From: Clostridium minihomine
GTDB taxonomy: Bacteria; Bacillota; Clostridia; Oscillospirales; Acutalibacteraceae
Reading direction: 5' to 3'
Length of the DNA: 64,000 nucleotides
Assembly: GCF_900240385.1 (NCBI RefSeq)
Contig: NZ_OEQH01000004.1
Coordinates: 1 to 64,000 of the forward strand
Each line of letters opens with the position of its first letter. Position 1 is the stretch's first letter. Of this stretch, positions 26,648-34,227 are shown piece by piece. The notes below the pieces were generated by a model. It did no database searches and was not told the origin of the DNA. It saw only the letters and a list, made by a program, of their open reading frames with translations. The translations under genes and the position numbers were made by a program.

Positions 26648-28548
26648 GCACCTCTTCCAAAGTGAAAAAATCACAGCTTCCGCCTGTAAAACCAAGAAAC
26701 ACCGGTAAAACTCTGCGCCGTATTTTCAGCTATCTGGGTCAATACCGAATGCTTTTGGTGTTCGTGGTTCTGGCAATTCTAATCAGTTCCGGCGCCCAAA
26801 TTTTTGGCAACGCCATGCTAAAAACCATTATTGATGACTGTCTTACCCCCATGGTGCAAAATTACAGTGACGACCTGATGCAAAAATTCCTGCGTTTGGT
26901 GCTGACTATGCTGGGCATTTTTGTACTGGGTGCTATCTGTTCGTATTTGTACAGCTATATCATGCTGAAGATTTCCACCAGCACGCTGTACCGAATTCGA
27001 GTGGATCTATTTACGAAAATGGAAAAGCTGCCCCTTCGCTATTTTGATTCCAAAACCCATGGCGAACTGATGAGCCGCTTTACCAATGATACCGATGCAT
27101 TGCGTGAAATGCTGACCAACAGTGTTACCAGCTTTATTTCTTCCATTATCACAGTGGTAGGCATTTTCTGTATGATGTTTTATTACAGCTGGCAGCTGAC
27201 CCTGATGGTCATCGTGATGTTGATTGTGATGATCAATGTCATTCGGGTGATCGGCGGAAAAAGCGGAAATTATTTTAAAAACCAGCAGGAAGCACTGGGT
27301 AATGTCAACGGATTCATAGAAGAAATGATTGAAGGGCAGCGGGTGGTCAAGGTATTTCGCCATGAGCAGGCCGCCCGCGAGGACTTCCGCCAGATTAACG
27401 AAAACCTTCGGGATTCTGCAGATAAGGCCAATACCTTTGCCAACATTCTAATGCCCATTATAAGCAACCTGGCAAACCTTCAATACGCACTCACTGCCAT
27501 CTTGGGCGGTATTCTGGCCATTGCCAACATTCTGACGTTGGGAACCGTAGTGGTATTTATGCAGTTTACCCGCAGCTTTTCCATGCCGCTGGCTCAAATG
27601 TCCCAGCAGCTGAATGCGGTTTTAAGCGCTTTGGCCGGTGCAGAACGCATTTTTGCACTCATTGACGAGGAACCGGAAATTGACGACGGCTATGTCACTT
27701 TGATAAATGCCCAGGAAGATGCAAACGGCAATCTGACCGAATGCGGCCAGCGCTGCGGCCAGTGGGCCTGGAAGCATCCCCATCAAACAGATGGAACCAT
27801 CACCTATCACAAAGTTGAGGGCAGAGTAGACTTTGACCATGTAGTGTTTAGCTATGAAGAAGGCAAACCCGTGCTCAATGATATTTCGCTCTATGCGAAA
27901 CCCGGTCAAAAAATTGCCTTTGTCGGCTCTACCGGTGCGGGCAAGACCACCATCACAAACCTAATCAATCGATTTTATGAAGTGCCTGACGGAAAAATCC
28001 GGTATGACGGCATTAACATCAGCAAAATCAAAAAAGATGACCTGCGCCGCTCTTTGGCCATGGTATTGCAGGACACCCACCTGTTTACAGGAACTGTGCT
28101 GGATAACATCCGCTATGGACGGCTGGACGCCACTGATGAAGAAGTGATAAACGCCGCCAAACTGGCAAATGCCGATTCCTTCATCCGGCATTTGCCCCAG
28201 GGCTATCACACCCGGCTGACCGCCGATGGCGCCAATTTATCTCAGGGGCAGCGGCAGCTGTTGGCGATTGCCAGAGCAGCCGTGGCAGATCCTCCCGTTT
28301 TGATTTTGGATGAAGCGACTTCTTCTATTGATACCCGAACTGAAAAACTGATTGAAAAGGGTATGGACAGTTTGATGAGCGGGCGCACCGTATTTGTGAT
28401 CGCTCACCGCCTTTCCACAGTACGCAATGCAGATGCGATTATGGTATTGGAGCATGGAAGAATTATTGAACGCGGAAATCATGAGGAACTTCTGGCGATG
28501 AAGGGCAAATATTATCAGCTTTATAACGGAATGTTTGAGCTGAGCTGA
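26644..28548 (+). CDS. ABC exporter subunit with intact catalytic residues
   Basis: 634 residues. Transmembrane domain about 30-345, then an insertion (about 350-405) containing GQRCGQWAWKHPHQTDG before the ATPase domain. Walker A STGAGKTT (about 428), signature LSQGQ (divergent), Walker B ILDEATSS with catalytic Glu, and H-loop IAHRLST are present. It complements the preceding subunit: this Walker A/B with the partner's LSGGQ forms the working site, while LSQGQ faces the degenerate one. ATGA overlap with the partner gene. A strong terminator follows. Confidence 0.92.
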   Translation: MSTSSKVKKSQLPPVKPRNTGKTLRRIFSYLGQYRMLLVFVVLAILISSGAQIFGNAMLKTIIDDCLTPMVQNYSDDLMQKFLRLVLTMLGIFVLGAICSYLYSYIMLKISTSTLYRIRVDLFTKMEKLPLRYFDSKTHGELMSRFTNDTDALREMLTNSVTSFISSIITVVGIFCMMFYYSWQLTLMVIVMLIVMINVIRVIGGKSGNYFKNQQEALGNVNGFIEEMIEGQRVVKVFRHEQAAREDFRQINENLRDSADKANTFANILMPIISNLANLQYALTAILGGILAIANILTLGTVVVFMQFTRSFSMPLAQMSQQLNAVLSALAGAERIFALIDEEPEIDDGYVTLINAQEDANGNLTECGQRCGQWAWKHPHQTDGTITYHKVEGRVDFDHVVFSYEEGKPVLNDISLYAKPGQKIAFVGSTGAGKTTITNLINRFYEVPDGKIRYDGINISKIKKDDLRRSLAMVLQDTHLFTGTVLDNIRYGRLDATDEEVINAAKLANADSFIRHLPQGYHTRLTADGANLSQGQRQLLAIARAAVADPPVLILDEATSSIDTRTEKLIEKGMDSLMSGRTVFVIAHRLSTVRNADAIMVLEHGRIIERGNHEELLAMKGKYYQLYNGMFELS

Positions 28549-28580
28549 TGCTAACCACCTAAACAGCATACTATAGTAAA

Positions 28581-28618
28581 AAAGCAGTTGTGTTTTTATG
28601 ACACAACTGCTTTCTTTT
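28581..28618 (+). terminator. terminator of the ABC exporter operon
   Basis: The perfect 13-bp stem AAAGCAGTTGTGT/ACACAACTGCTTT is followed by CTTTT. Confidence 0.9.
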
Positions 28619-28893
28619 AAACAAGACAAAATAAAAAGAGTTATCGAGCATCTTATGAGCCGTATCATTCAATATGGTGATAGTGTTATTCTTTTACATG
28701 CTTCTTTAATTTAAATTTCAAGCATTTATTTTGCAATATAATAAAGACAGTCCAACGCAAGTTATTATGCCAGTGTAAGTGTATCAGTTACCCCAAGGTG
28801 AAAAATAAATGGGTTGATTGCGGTGCAATTATTCAGTTGGAGTTGTCGTAACTGTTTTAGAGAAAGAATTCAGTTAGAAAATAGGTGATATGA
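28619..28893. other. AT-rich intergenic region
   Basis: The only signal I can see is a TATAAT near 28737 with a poor -35, which may serve the lipoprotein gene. There is no ORF with a ribosome site, no RNA gene and no repeat. Confidence 0.5.
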
Positions 28894-29541
28894 ATGCATT
28901 TAGAAAAACATAAAAAGTTAAAAGGTTCTTGTGCAAGAATAATAGTTTCCAGTTTATCATTTACCATTGTTTTATTTTCTTTCAGTTCCTGCAACACTCA
29001 AAACAGCTTCGAAAAGAATGATGCAGAAACTCATTTATCAGAGGCAATGGTAAACACGTTTTCCTTTGATTGGTTTGACGAGTGCACTTATTTACAAGAT
29101 CTTGCTGAAATGACTACAGATAAATCCAAAGAAAAATCCCCCGATTATTTGGTGGGCTATCTGGAAAGCAATAAATCCGCTCGCGAAAATTATTTAAAAG
29201 TCATTTACACCAGTCAAAAAGGATTGCAAAAAAAACTGATTACAGATGATACCAAAGAAAAACTGGATTTATACCGGACAGCGAAATCAGACTATTTACA
29301 GAAGCTGAAAAAGCAAATCGAAACAGAAAACCAAATTCCACAAGAAGAAGCCTTTCAAAGCAATACGAAAGAATTGGCTGTTTTAATACCTTACATCAAT
29401 ATCAATGCCAATGAATTAAGAAAGTCAGAAGAAGCACAGGCCTTTCGGGAAAACCTGGAAAAAGCCACACAGTATCTGAAAGATGCTTTTCCGGACACTT
29501 CTTTCGAAGAGGAATTTCCCAGCGCATCCTCGCTGAGCTAA
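28894..29541 (+). CDS. probable lipoprotein of unknown function
   Basis: The 215-residue protein has a basic start, a hydrophobic stretch IIVSSLSFTIVLFSF and a cysteine in FSSCN (about residue 33) that fits a relaxed lipobox. The rest is helical, lysine- and glutamate-rich, with a possible coiled-coil section at about 95-130. No catalytic motif is visible. Codon and base use are more AT-rich than the neighbours, and it lies in an AT-rich patch, so recent acquisition is possible. A weak TAGGTGAT site precedes the ATG. Confidence 0.6.
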   Translation: MHLEKHKKLKGSCARIIVSSLSFTIVLFSFSSCNTQNSFEKNDAETHLSEAMVNTFSFDWFDECTYLQDLAEMTTDKSKEKSPDYLVGYLESNKSARENYLKVIYTSQKGLQKKLITDDTKEKLDLYRTAKSDYLQKLKKQIETENQIPQEEAFQSNTKELAVLIPYININANELRKSEEAQAFRENLEKATQYLKDAFPDTSFEEEFPSASSLS

Positions 29542-29586
29542 CCGTTATAAAGAAAGCCTGGAACACAGAAAGCCGATAAAATCCGA

Positions 29587-29625
29587 ACAAGAGCCACGGG
29601 ACGATGCTGTTCCCGCGGCTCTTGT
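29587..29625. terminator. hairpin after the lipoprotein gene
   Basis: The stem ACAAGAGCC-A-CGGGA/TTCCCG-CGGCTCTTGT lies 45 bp past the stop. The T tract is poor, so it could be a processing or stability element. Confidence 0.5.
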
Positions 29626-29661
29626 GATACACGTTTTAGAGGAAAAAGCCTTTTAACCCAA

Positions 29662-29697
29662 AACCGGCGGACAGCCAAAGCTGCCCGCCGGTTTCTT
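29662..29697. terminator. terminator between convergent genes
   Basis: The stem ACCGGCGGACAGC/GCTGCCCGCCGGT is followed by TTCTTTAT on the plus strand. It lies 30 bp beyond the CAP gene stop on the other strand, so it may serve both. Confidence 0.65.
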
Positions 29698-29722
29698 TAT
29701 CGTTTGCAAATACGCATACAAA

Positions 29723-30862
29723 TCAGCCGATAAACTGCTGAGTCCAATAACTTCCGTCAGCCACATAGCCCACGCCGATCTCTGTAAAAGAGCTGTTCAG
29801 AATGTTGGCTTTGTGTCCGGGGGAATTCATCCAGCCCTGCATGACAGCTTCGGGGGTACGGTAACCCATGGCGATGTTCTCGCCGGCGGTGCGGTAAGAA
29901 ATCCCGAACTGCTTCATCATGTCAAAGGGAGAACCATAAGTGGGGCTGGTGTGAGAAAAGTAGTTGTTATCGCGCATATCCTGAGACTTGGCTCTTGCCA
30001 CGTCAGACAGCTTCAGGTTCATGGTCAAAGGTTTCAGTCCGGCCTTCGCACGCTCCTGATTCACCAACTGAACAACCTGTTCCTCAAAAGTCAGGCTATC
30101 CGCCGGCTTGGAAGAAGAGGGGGTGCTGGTTTCCGGTTTGCTGGAGGAAGGAGTGCTGCTTTCCGGAGCGCTGGAAGAAGGCTTGCTGGAAGACGGTGCA
30201 CTGGATTCCTGCTGGCTGGAAGAAGAACCGGAGTTAGAGGAAGAACTGGATTCGGAAGAACCGGGCTCTTTAGAAGAAGCGGAAGAAGAAGATTCCGAAG
30301 AGGAAGAGCCCGGCTTCTGGCAAGCATTCTTCAGGCTGTCAGGCAGCTGAATTCCGCACTGCTTGAGCAGCTGCTGGAAGCAATCCGGCAAAGCAGACTG
30401 AGTGACATTTGCAACCGAAGGGGTGCTGGTGCCGTTAACCTGCTTGCAGGAAACCTGATTCAATACCTTAGAAAGATCCGGAACGGCGGCCACCGTAGAG
30501 CAATTTTTGCTGGTTGCTGCCTTGGTCGCTGTGGTGTCACAATTCTGGCTAGTTGTTTTTTTGGTGCTTTCCACTGCTTTAGAACCGGCAGTTGTGGTAT
30601 CACAATTCTGCTTTTCACTTCCTGCTGCAATTTTCGCAGCCTGAGAAGTTGTGGTTTTTGCGGTGCTGTTAAACGCATCATTTACAATACTTTGAAGCCA
30701 TCCGGAATTGTTGGCAGATTGGGCATTCCCTGTGGATGCTGTTGGGCAAGACACGGCTGTGCTGGCAGGCAGATCTGTTTTTTGAAAGGCAACCGCCGAG
30801 GCCGTCACCGTGGATCCCACTGCAACCACCAGGGCCGCCGCGCATATTCTGCGTAGTTTCAT
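29723..30862 (-). CDS. secreted CAP-domain (SCP/YkwD-like) protein with Ser-rich linker
   Basis: 379 residues. Signal peptide 1-26 (KLRRICAAALVVAVGSTVTASAVA type). Residues about 60-130 contain three imperfect repeats with an NCDTT or NCSTV core. A Ser/Pro linker (about 190-260) has repeated PSSSKP units. The C-terminal CAP domain (about 262-379) has NQERAKAGLKPL, FSHTSP, AGENIAMGY, GWMNSPGHKANIL and GVGYV. Such proteins in spore formers are found in the wall or spore coat. Start at the ATG after AAGGAGG; upstream in-frame codons are non-coding. Confidence 0.88.
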   Translation of the reverse strand: MKLRRICAAALVVAVGSTVTASAVAFQKTDLPASTAVSCPTASTGNAQSANNSGWLQSIVNDAFNSTAKTTTSQAAKIAAGSEKQNCDTTTAGSKAVESTKKTTSQNCDTTATKAATSKNCSTVAAVPDLSKVLNQVSCKQVNGTSTPSVANVTQSALPDCFQQLLKQCGIQLPDSLKNACQKPGSSSSESSSSASSKEPGSSESSSSSNSGSSSSQQESSAPSSSKPSSSAPESSTPSSSKPETSTPSSSKPADSLTFEEQVVQLVNQERAKAGLKPLTMNLKLSDVARAKSQDMRDNNYFSHTSPTYGSPFDMMKQFGISYRTAGENIAMGYRTPEAVMQGWMNSPGHKANILNSSFTEIGVGYVADGSYWTQQFIG

Positions 30863-30875
30863 AGTATGTACCTCC

Positions 30876-30928
30876 TTGTAATAACTTGTAATAATTGTAA
30901 CATTGTTGTAACATATTTCAAGTTGTAA
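30876..30928 (-). promoter_or_regulatory. CAP gene promoter embedded in five TTGTAA repeats
   Basis: On the plus strand, TTGTAA occurs at 30876, 30886, 30895, 30906 and 30923. The minus-strand promoter TTGAAA (30921-30916), 16-bp spacer, TACAAT (30899-30894) lies within the array. The 9-11-bp spacing of the first four places them on one helix face, suggesting cooperative protein binding. Confidence 0.5.
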
Positions 30929-31268
30929 ATAATGGTATTTCTTTTGCCGAATCATACTTTGACAAAAACGGCCGGAAAATTCCATTTTTTCAAAGGGGGC
31001 CTTTTTCTTTTTCTTTGCCCTTCCCTTTGCCCAAATGTAAGCCAGACGGGGGTTTCAATAAGGGGCGGTTTTCTTTTACCCAATCTTATTTTTATTTTGA
31101 GTGGAAAATCATTACAAAAGCCACTGATAAAAATGTAAGAAAACAACTTGTCGATTTTCCCTGTTTTTTACTTTTTTGCTCCTTTTTTAGAGAAGAAAAG
31201 GATTTACAGCGCCTGATTTTGTTACAGAAAAGCTTCACTCAAAACCCGATGAACTATTTTCAAAAGAA

Positions 31269-31580
31269 TTGTCACCCTATGAGGCTGTGAATATCGTAAA
31301 AGGATTTAATAAACTTGACGATTTATTTCTATTAAGAAAAGAATCAATTAAAGCAGCCGAGAAATATCGTCTGTCTTCCGATATGGCTTTTGGGATCTTT
31401 TCAAATTCTTTATCACTTTTCATGATAACCATGGTGCCAAACAAAGAATATTCCTTTGGGCGACTTTATGCTTGCTTGTTTTTCGCGGCAATCATAATTC
31501 TTTCCCGGGATTTTCATCAGCTTATCTTTACAAGATATCCCAAAATAAAACACCAAACCTTTGCTATTGTCTGTGTGTAA
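31269..31580 (+). pseudogene. probable gene remnant encoding a two-helix membrane protein end
   Basis: The frame is open from about 31190 to 31580 and reads like protein (APDFVTEKLHSKPDELFSKE, then SPYEAVNIVKGFNKLDD, then two hydrophobic segments). It has no good start: only a TTG at 31269 without a ribosome site, and a stop just upstream of 31190. I read it as the 3' part of a decayed gene. Family not recognised. The 30930-31190 stretch upstream holds nothing I can support. Confidence 0.4.
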
Positions 31581-31675
31581 ATAATGCTAAATCCTGTATC
31601 TTTTGGCATTTCGCTTTATCCCTGCATTCCTTTTCGATATAATGAAATTATTATCTGAAGGAGGGACTCTTGTTT

Positions 31676-32326
31676 ATGCAGGAATCTTATTTTTTATTTG
31701 ACTTAGACTCTACCATTACTTTAACGGAAATCCTGCCTTTATTGGCTGAACAAATTGGACTGGATGAAAAAATGACAGAAATCACCGACCAAGCTTTGCG
31801 TGGCAGGCTGCCCTTTGAAGAAAGCTTTCGTCTTCAGGTGGAACTGCTTCGGCAACTTCCTATAAATACTGCCCAGCAAATAATCTCCGAAATTCCCGTC
31901 AATGAACAGTTGGCCGGGTGGATTCGCGATCACAAAGAACAATGCTTTATTGCCACAGAACACCCCGACGTATGGATTGAGCCGCTGTTGACCCGGCTAC
32001 ATATGGAAGGACGCTGCTTTTCTTCAAAAACAGTGATTCAAAACGGATATATCGAAAAAATCGCATACTATCTCAACAAAGATGAAATTATTCCCCACTT
32101 TCCTTGCCCGGTTGTGGCTGTGGGTGACGGTGCCAACGATGCCGGAATGATCCGGCTTGCAAACATAGGAATCGGATTTGGCGGTGTTCGGCCCATCGCC
32201 CCCGCTATTCGGGACTGTGCTGATTATTCCGTTTTTGAAGAAAAACAGCTGTGCCGCCTTTTGGATGAACTGTGCCCTGCCAAACCTGTTTCGACTGCTG
32301 TGGATATTTTTTCTGCTGTATTTTAG
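31676..32326 (+). CDS. HAD-superfamily phosphatase, phosphoserine-phosphatase-like
   Basis: 216 residues. Motif I is FDLDSTIT (about 7-14), with nucleophile and acid/base aspartates. The cap region (about 20-75) is helical, as in SerB-type (subclass I) HADs. Motif IV is VAVGDGANDAGMI (about 148-160). A TTG two codons earlier is also possible; I prefer the ATG because GAAGGAGGG is then about ten bases away. The substrate could be phosphoserine but the gene stands alone, away from serA/serC. Confidence 0.8.
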   Translation: MQESYFLFDLDSTITLTEILPLLAEQIGLDEKMTEITDQALRGRLPFEESFRLQVELLRQLPINTAQQIISEIPVNEQLAGWIRDHKEQCFIATEHPDVWIEPLLTRLHMEGRCFSSKTVIQNGYIEKIAYYLNKDEIIPHFPCPVVAVGDGANDAGMIRLANIGIGFGGVRPIAPAIRDCADYSVFEEKQLCRLLDELCPAKPVSTAVDIFSAVF

Positions 32327-32568
32327 AAGGAACATAAAAAAACAAAATAGATGCTTGTTCTGTTTTCCCAACTATGGCGAAAAAACGAAAATGGAATCAA
32401 CTCCCCCTAAACGAGAAAAGAACTAAAAGAGCAATCGTTTCTTTTGCCAAACAACTAGCACAATCAGTCGACTGAGCCATCAAATTGGTGTTTTCAAAAA
32501 GTAATTATTCAAATTACGGTTATTGATAACACATGTGATTGATACAAACCCTTTCCCAGAAATCAGAA
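32327..32568. other. AT-rich intergenic region
   Basis: It holds only a 33-codon frame (32374-32475, MAKKRKWNQLPLNEKRTKRA...) without a ribosome site. I see nothing else. Confidence 0.4.
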
Positions 32569-32639
32569 CCACCCGTAAAGCGGGTGGCTTGCACAAGCCC
32601 GAAAAGGGCATGAGATTGCCGGCGTCTAACTAACGCTGG
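32569..32639. other. three consecutive hairpins, possible structured RNA or mobile-element end
   Basis: Stem 1 is CCACCCG TAAAG CGGGTGG (32569-32587). Stem 2 is GCCC GAAAA GGGC (32597-32609). Stem 3 is CCGGCGT CTAACTA ACGCTGG (32619-32639, one G-T pair). All three lie within 71 bp of otherwise AT-rich DNA and there is no adjacent T run. Subterminal hairpins of this type occur at the ends of IS200/IS605-type elements, and small structured RNAs also fit. No transposase or tnpB is nearby. Confidence 0.45.
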
Positions 32640-32727
32640 ATTTTGTTTTGAACTGCTATTTCTGGAGCTGATTTTAAAACTACGAATGGAAGATTCCCCT
32701 CATTCTTTTATAATCATTTTATTAAGA

Positions 32728-32773
32728 GAAAAACCACACTGCAAACGGCCTAAACGCCGTTGTCAGTGTGGTT
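32728..32773 (-). terminator. terminator of the SDR-DUF3783 operon
   Basis: The stem AAACCACACTG...CAGTGTGGTTT with an inner AACGGC/GCCGTT arm is followed on the minus strand by TTCTCTTAAT after a T run. Confidence 0.85.
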
Positions 32774-32811
32774 TTATATGTTCACGAAGCAGAAACTTGT
32801 CTCTTTCTGAT

Positions 32812-33264
32812 TTATTGCTGCTGTGGAACCGAAGAAGCTTCTTCCTGTTCTGCTTTGGCTTTTTCCTGCTGCGCCAATAATTGTTTGCGGATTGCTTCCC
32901 GCTCCCGTGTCAGTTCCTTGACCAAATCTCCAAAAGCCCACTCCCGGTTCATATCGGTGACAACCGCTTTCATGGCCTTATTGCGGGAATCTGCTGTTTG
33001 CAGCCGGTTAAGCACATCGTCCAACCGATTGCGGGTAAAACCCGAAAACACCATCGCGCTGTGTTCCGGAACCTCGCCGGTATATTCTTTCCCTTCTATG
33101 GAACCGGAAACCAGATTCCCCACGGTTTCCCCCACCTGATCCGCCGCAACATATCGACAGGAAGCTCCTGCGCGGCTTACCGCCTCTGCAATGGCTTTTC
33201 CCAGTTCCGTATCTTCCTCCAGACGATACAGCAGAACGACCTCTTTTACCACTCTTGCTTTCAT
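32812..33264 (-). CDS. DUF3783 domain protein
   Basis: 150 residues. The order is: a beta start VVLLYRLEEDTELGKAI, a central SAMVFSGFTRNRLDDVLNRL, then KAVVTDMNREWAFGDLVKEL, the conserved C-terminal part of DUF3783, and a Lys/Gln/Glu-rich coiled tail. The family is common in Clostridia and has no known function. Start codon overlaps the stop of the SDR gene by 4 bp on the same strand, so the SDR gene is its nearest translational partner. Confidence 0.8.
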   Translation of the reverse strand: MKARVVKEVVLLYRLEEDTELGKAIAEAVSRAGASCRYVAADQVGETVGNLVSGSIEGKEYTGEVPEHSAMVFSGFTRNRLDDVLNRLQTADSRNKAMKAVVTDMNREWAFGDLVKELTREREAIRKQLLAQQEKAKAEQEEASSVPQQQ

Positions 33265-34067
33265 ATTTTTTCTCCGGCGCAGCTTTTGCGCCTCTCCTTT
33301 CTTTTTTGTAAATCCGAGCCTTGCTTGCGTTTTTGCAAATGATAAGAAATCCGCACCAGAAGCTGATCCGGCACGATTTTTTGAAGCACCCTGGCCGCCT
33401 GCATCATGGTGCCGGGAACGATCACCGGCTGGCGCGAAAACATTTGCTGAATGGCGATCATAGCCACCCGCTGACTGGACATGCTTTTGACGCTAAAGTG
33501 TACATCTGCCACCTGATCAAATTCTGTTTTTACCGGGCCGGGGCACAAAGCGCCAATATAGACGCGGCTTCCCCTACGCCGCAATTCTTCTGACACTGCC
33601 TGAGTCAGCCGCAGAACATAGGCCTTTGAAGCATAATAAGAAGAAAGCAAAGGGCCGGGCAAAAACGCCGCACTGGACGATACATTCAAAATGTAACCCG
33701 AATCCCTTTCAATAAAATCCCGCACAAACAGCTTGGTTAAAATATGCACTGCCCGAATATTCACATCAATCAGTTCCAGTTCCCGATGCAGATCTGTTTC
33801 TGCAAAAGAACCAAACAACCCAAACCCCGCATTGTTAATCAAAATATGGATACGTTCATTTTTGACCTGCTCGTATAAATCAAAGCATGCCTGTTCCTGG
33901 CTTAAATCAGCACAGATGACCGTAACGTTGGTTGGCAGCTGTTGCTGCAGTTCTTTCAGCCTGTCCCTGCGCCGGGCCACCAAAATTAAATCATAACCCC
34001 TGCGGCTTAAAATCCTTGCCATGTCCCGCCCAATCCCTGAGCTTGCGCCTGTTATCAGTGCTTTCAT
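33261..34067 (-). CDS. short-chain dehydrogenase/reductase
   Basis: 268 residues with the classical SDR motifs: TGASSGIG cofactor loop (6-13), an arginine-rich VARRRDRL after strand 2 that favours NADP, NNAGFG, and the catalytic Ser in NVSSSAAF with YYASKAY (Y-x3-K). The substrate is unknown; relatives are often annotated YqjQ/DltE-like. Start at MKALITG after AAGGAAA; the longer frame upstream overlaps a terminator. The C-terminus is strongly basic. Confidence 0.88.
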   Translation of the reverse strand: MKALITGASSGIGRDMARILSRRGYDLILVARRRDRLKELQQQLPTNVTVICADLSQEQACFDLYEQVKNERIHILINNAGFGLFGSFAETDLHRELELIDVNIRAVHILTKLFVRDFIERDSGYILNVSSSAAFLPGPLLSSYYASKAYVLRLTQAVSEELRRRGSRVYIGALCPGPVKTEFDQVADVHFSVKSMSSQRVAMIAIQQMFSRQPVIVPGTMMQAARVLQKIVPDQLLVRISYHLQKRKQGSDLQKRKERRKSCAGEKI

Positions 34068-34171
34068 AGCCGATTTCCTTTCCTTATCCATTGGCACAGC
34101 CATAAATTTTTCAATCGTTCTTATTATATCCGAAATTTTCCAAATCGCCAACGACATTTTGAAAGAAAAAA

Positions 34172-34201
34172 CAGGCCGGCTCCCCAAAAGGAACCGGCCT
34201 G
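34172..34201. terminator. terminator between the Ca2+-ATPase and the SDR gene
   Basis: The stem CAGGCCGG...CCGGCCTG has an inner TCC/GGA arm. On the minus strand it is followed by TTTTTTCTTTC. Confidence 0.8.
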
Positions 34202-34227
34202 CCGTGTTCATCTAAGAATTGGTCTTA

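Noticed and set aside
28601-28717. 38-codon frame starting within the ABC terminator
   Set aside because: The start lies in the terminator stem and there is no ribosome site.
29813-30856. Long plus-strand frame opposite the CAP gene
   Set aside because: It is the antisense of the Ser-rich CAP gene, Arg/Gly-rich and without start signals. The minus-strand reading has signal peptide and domain.
32374-32475. 33-codon frame MAKKRKWNQLPLNEKR...
   Set aside because: Protein-like and basic, but there is no ribosome site or promoter. Kept only as a note in the intergenic description.
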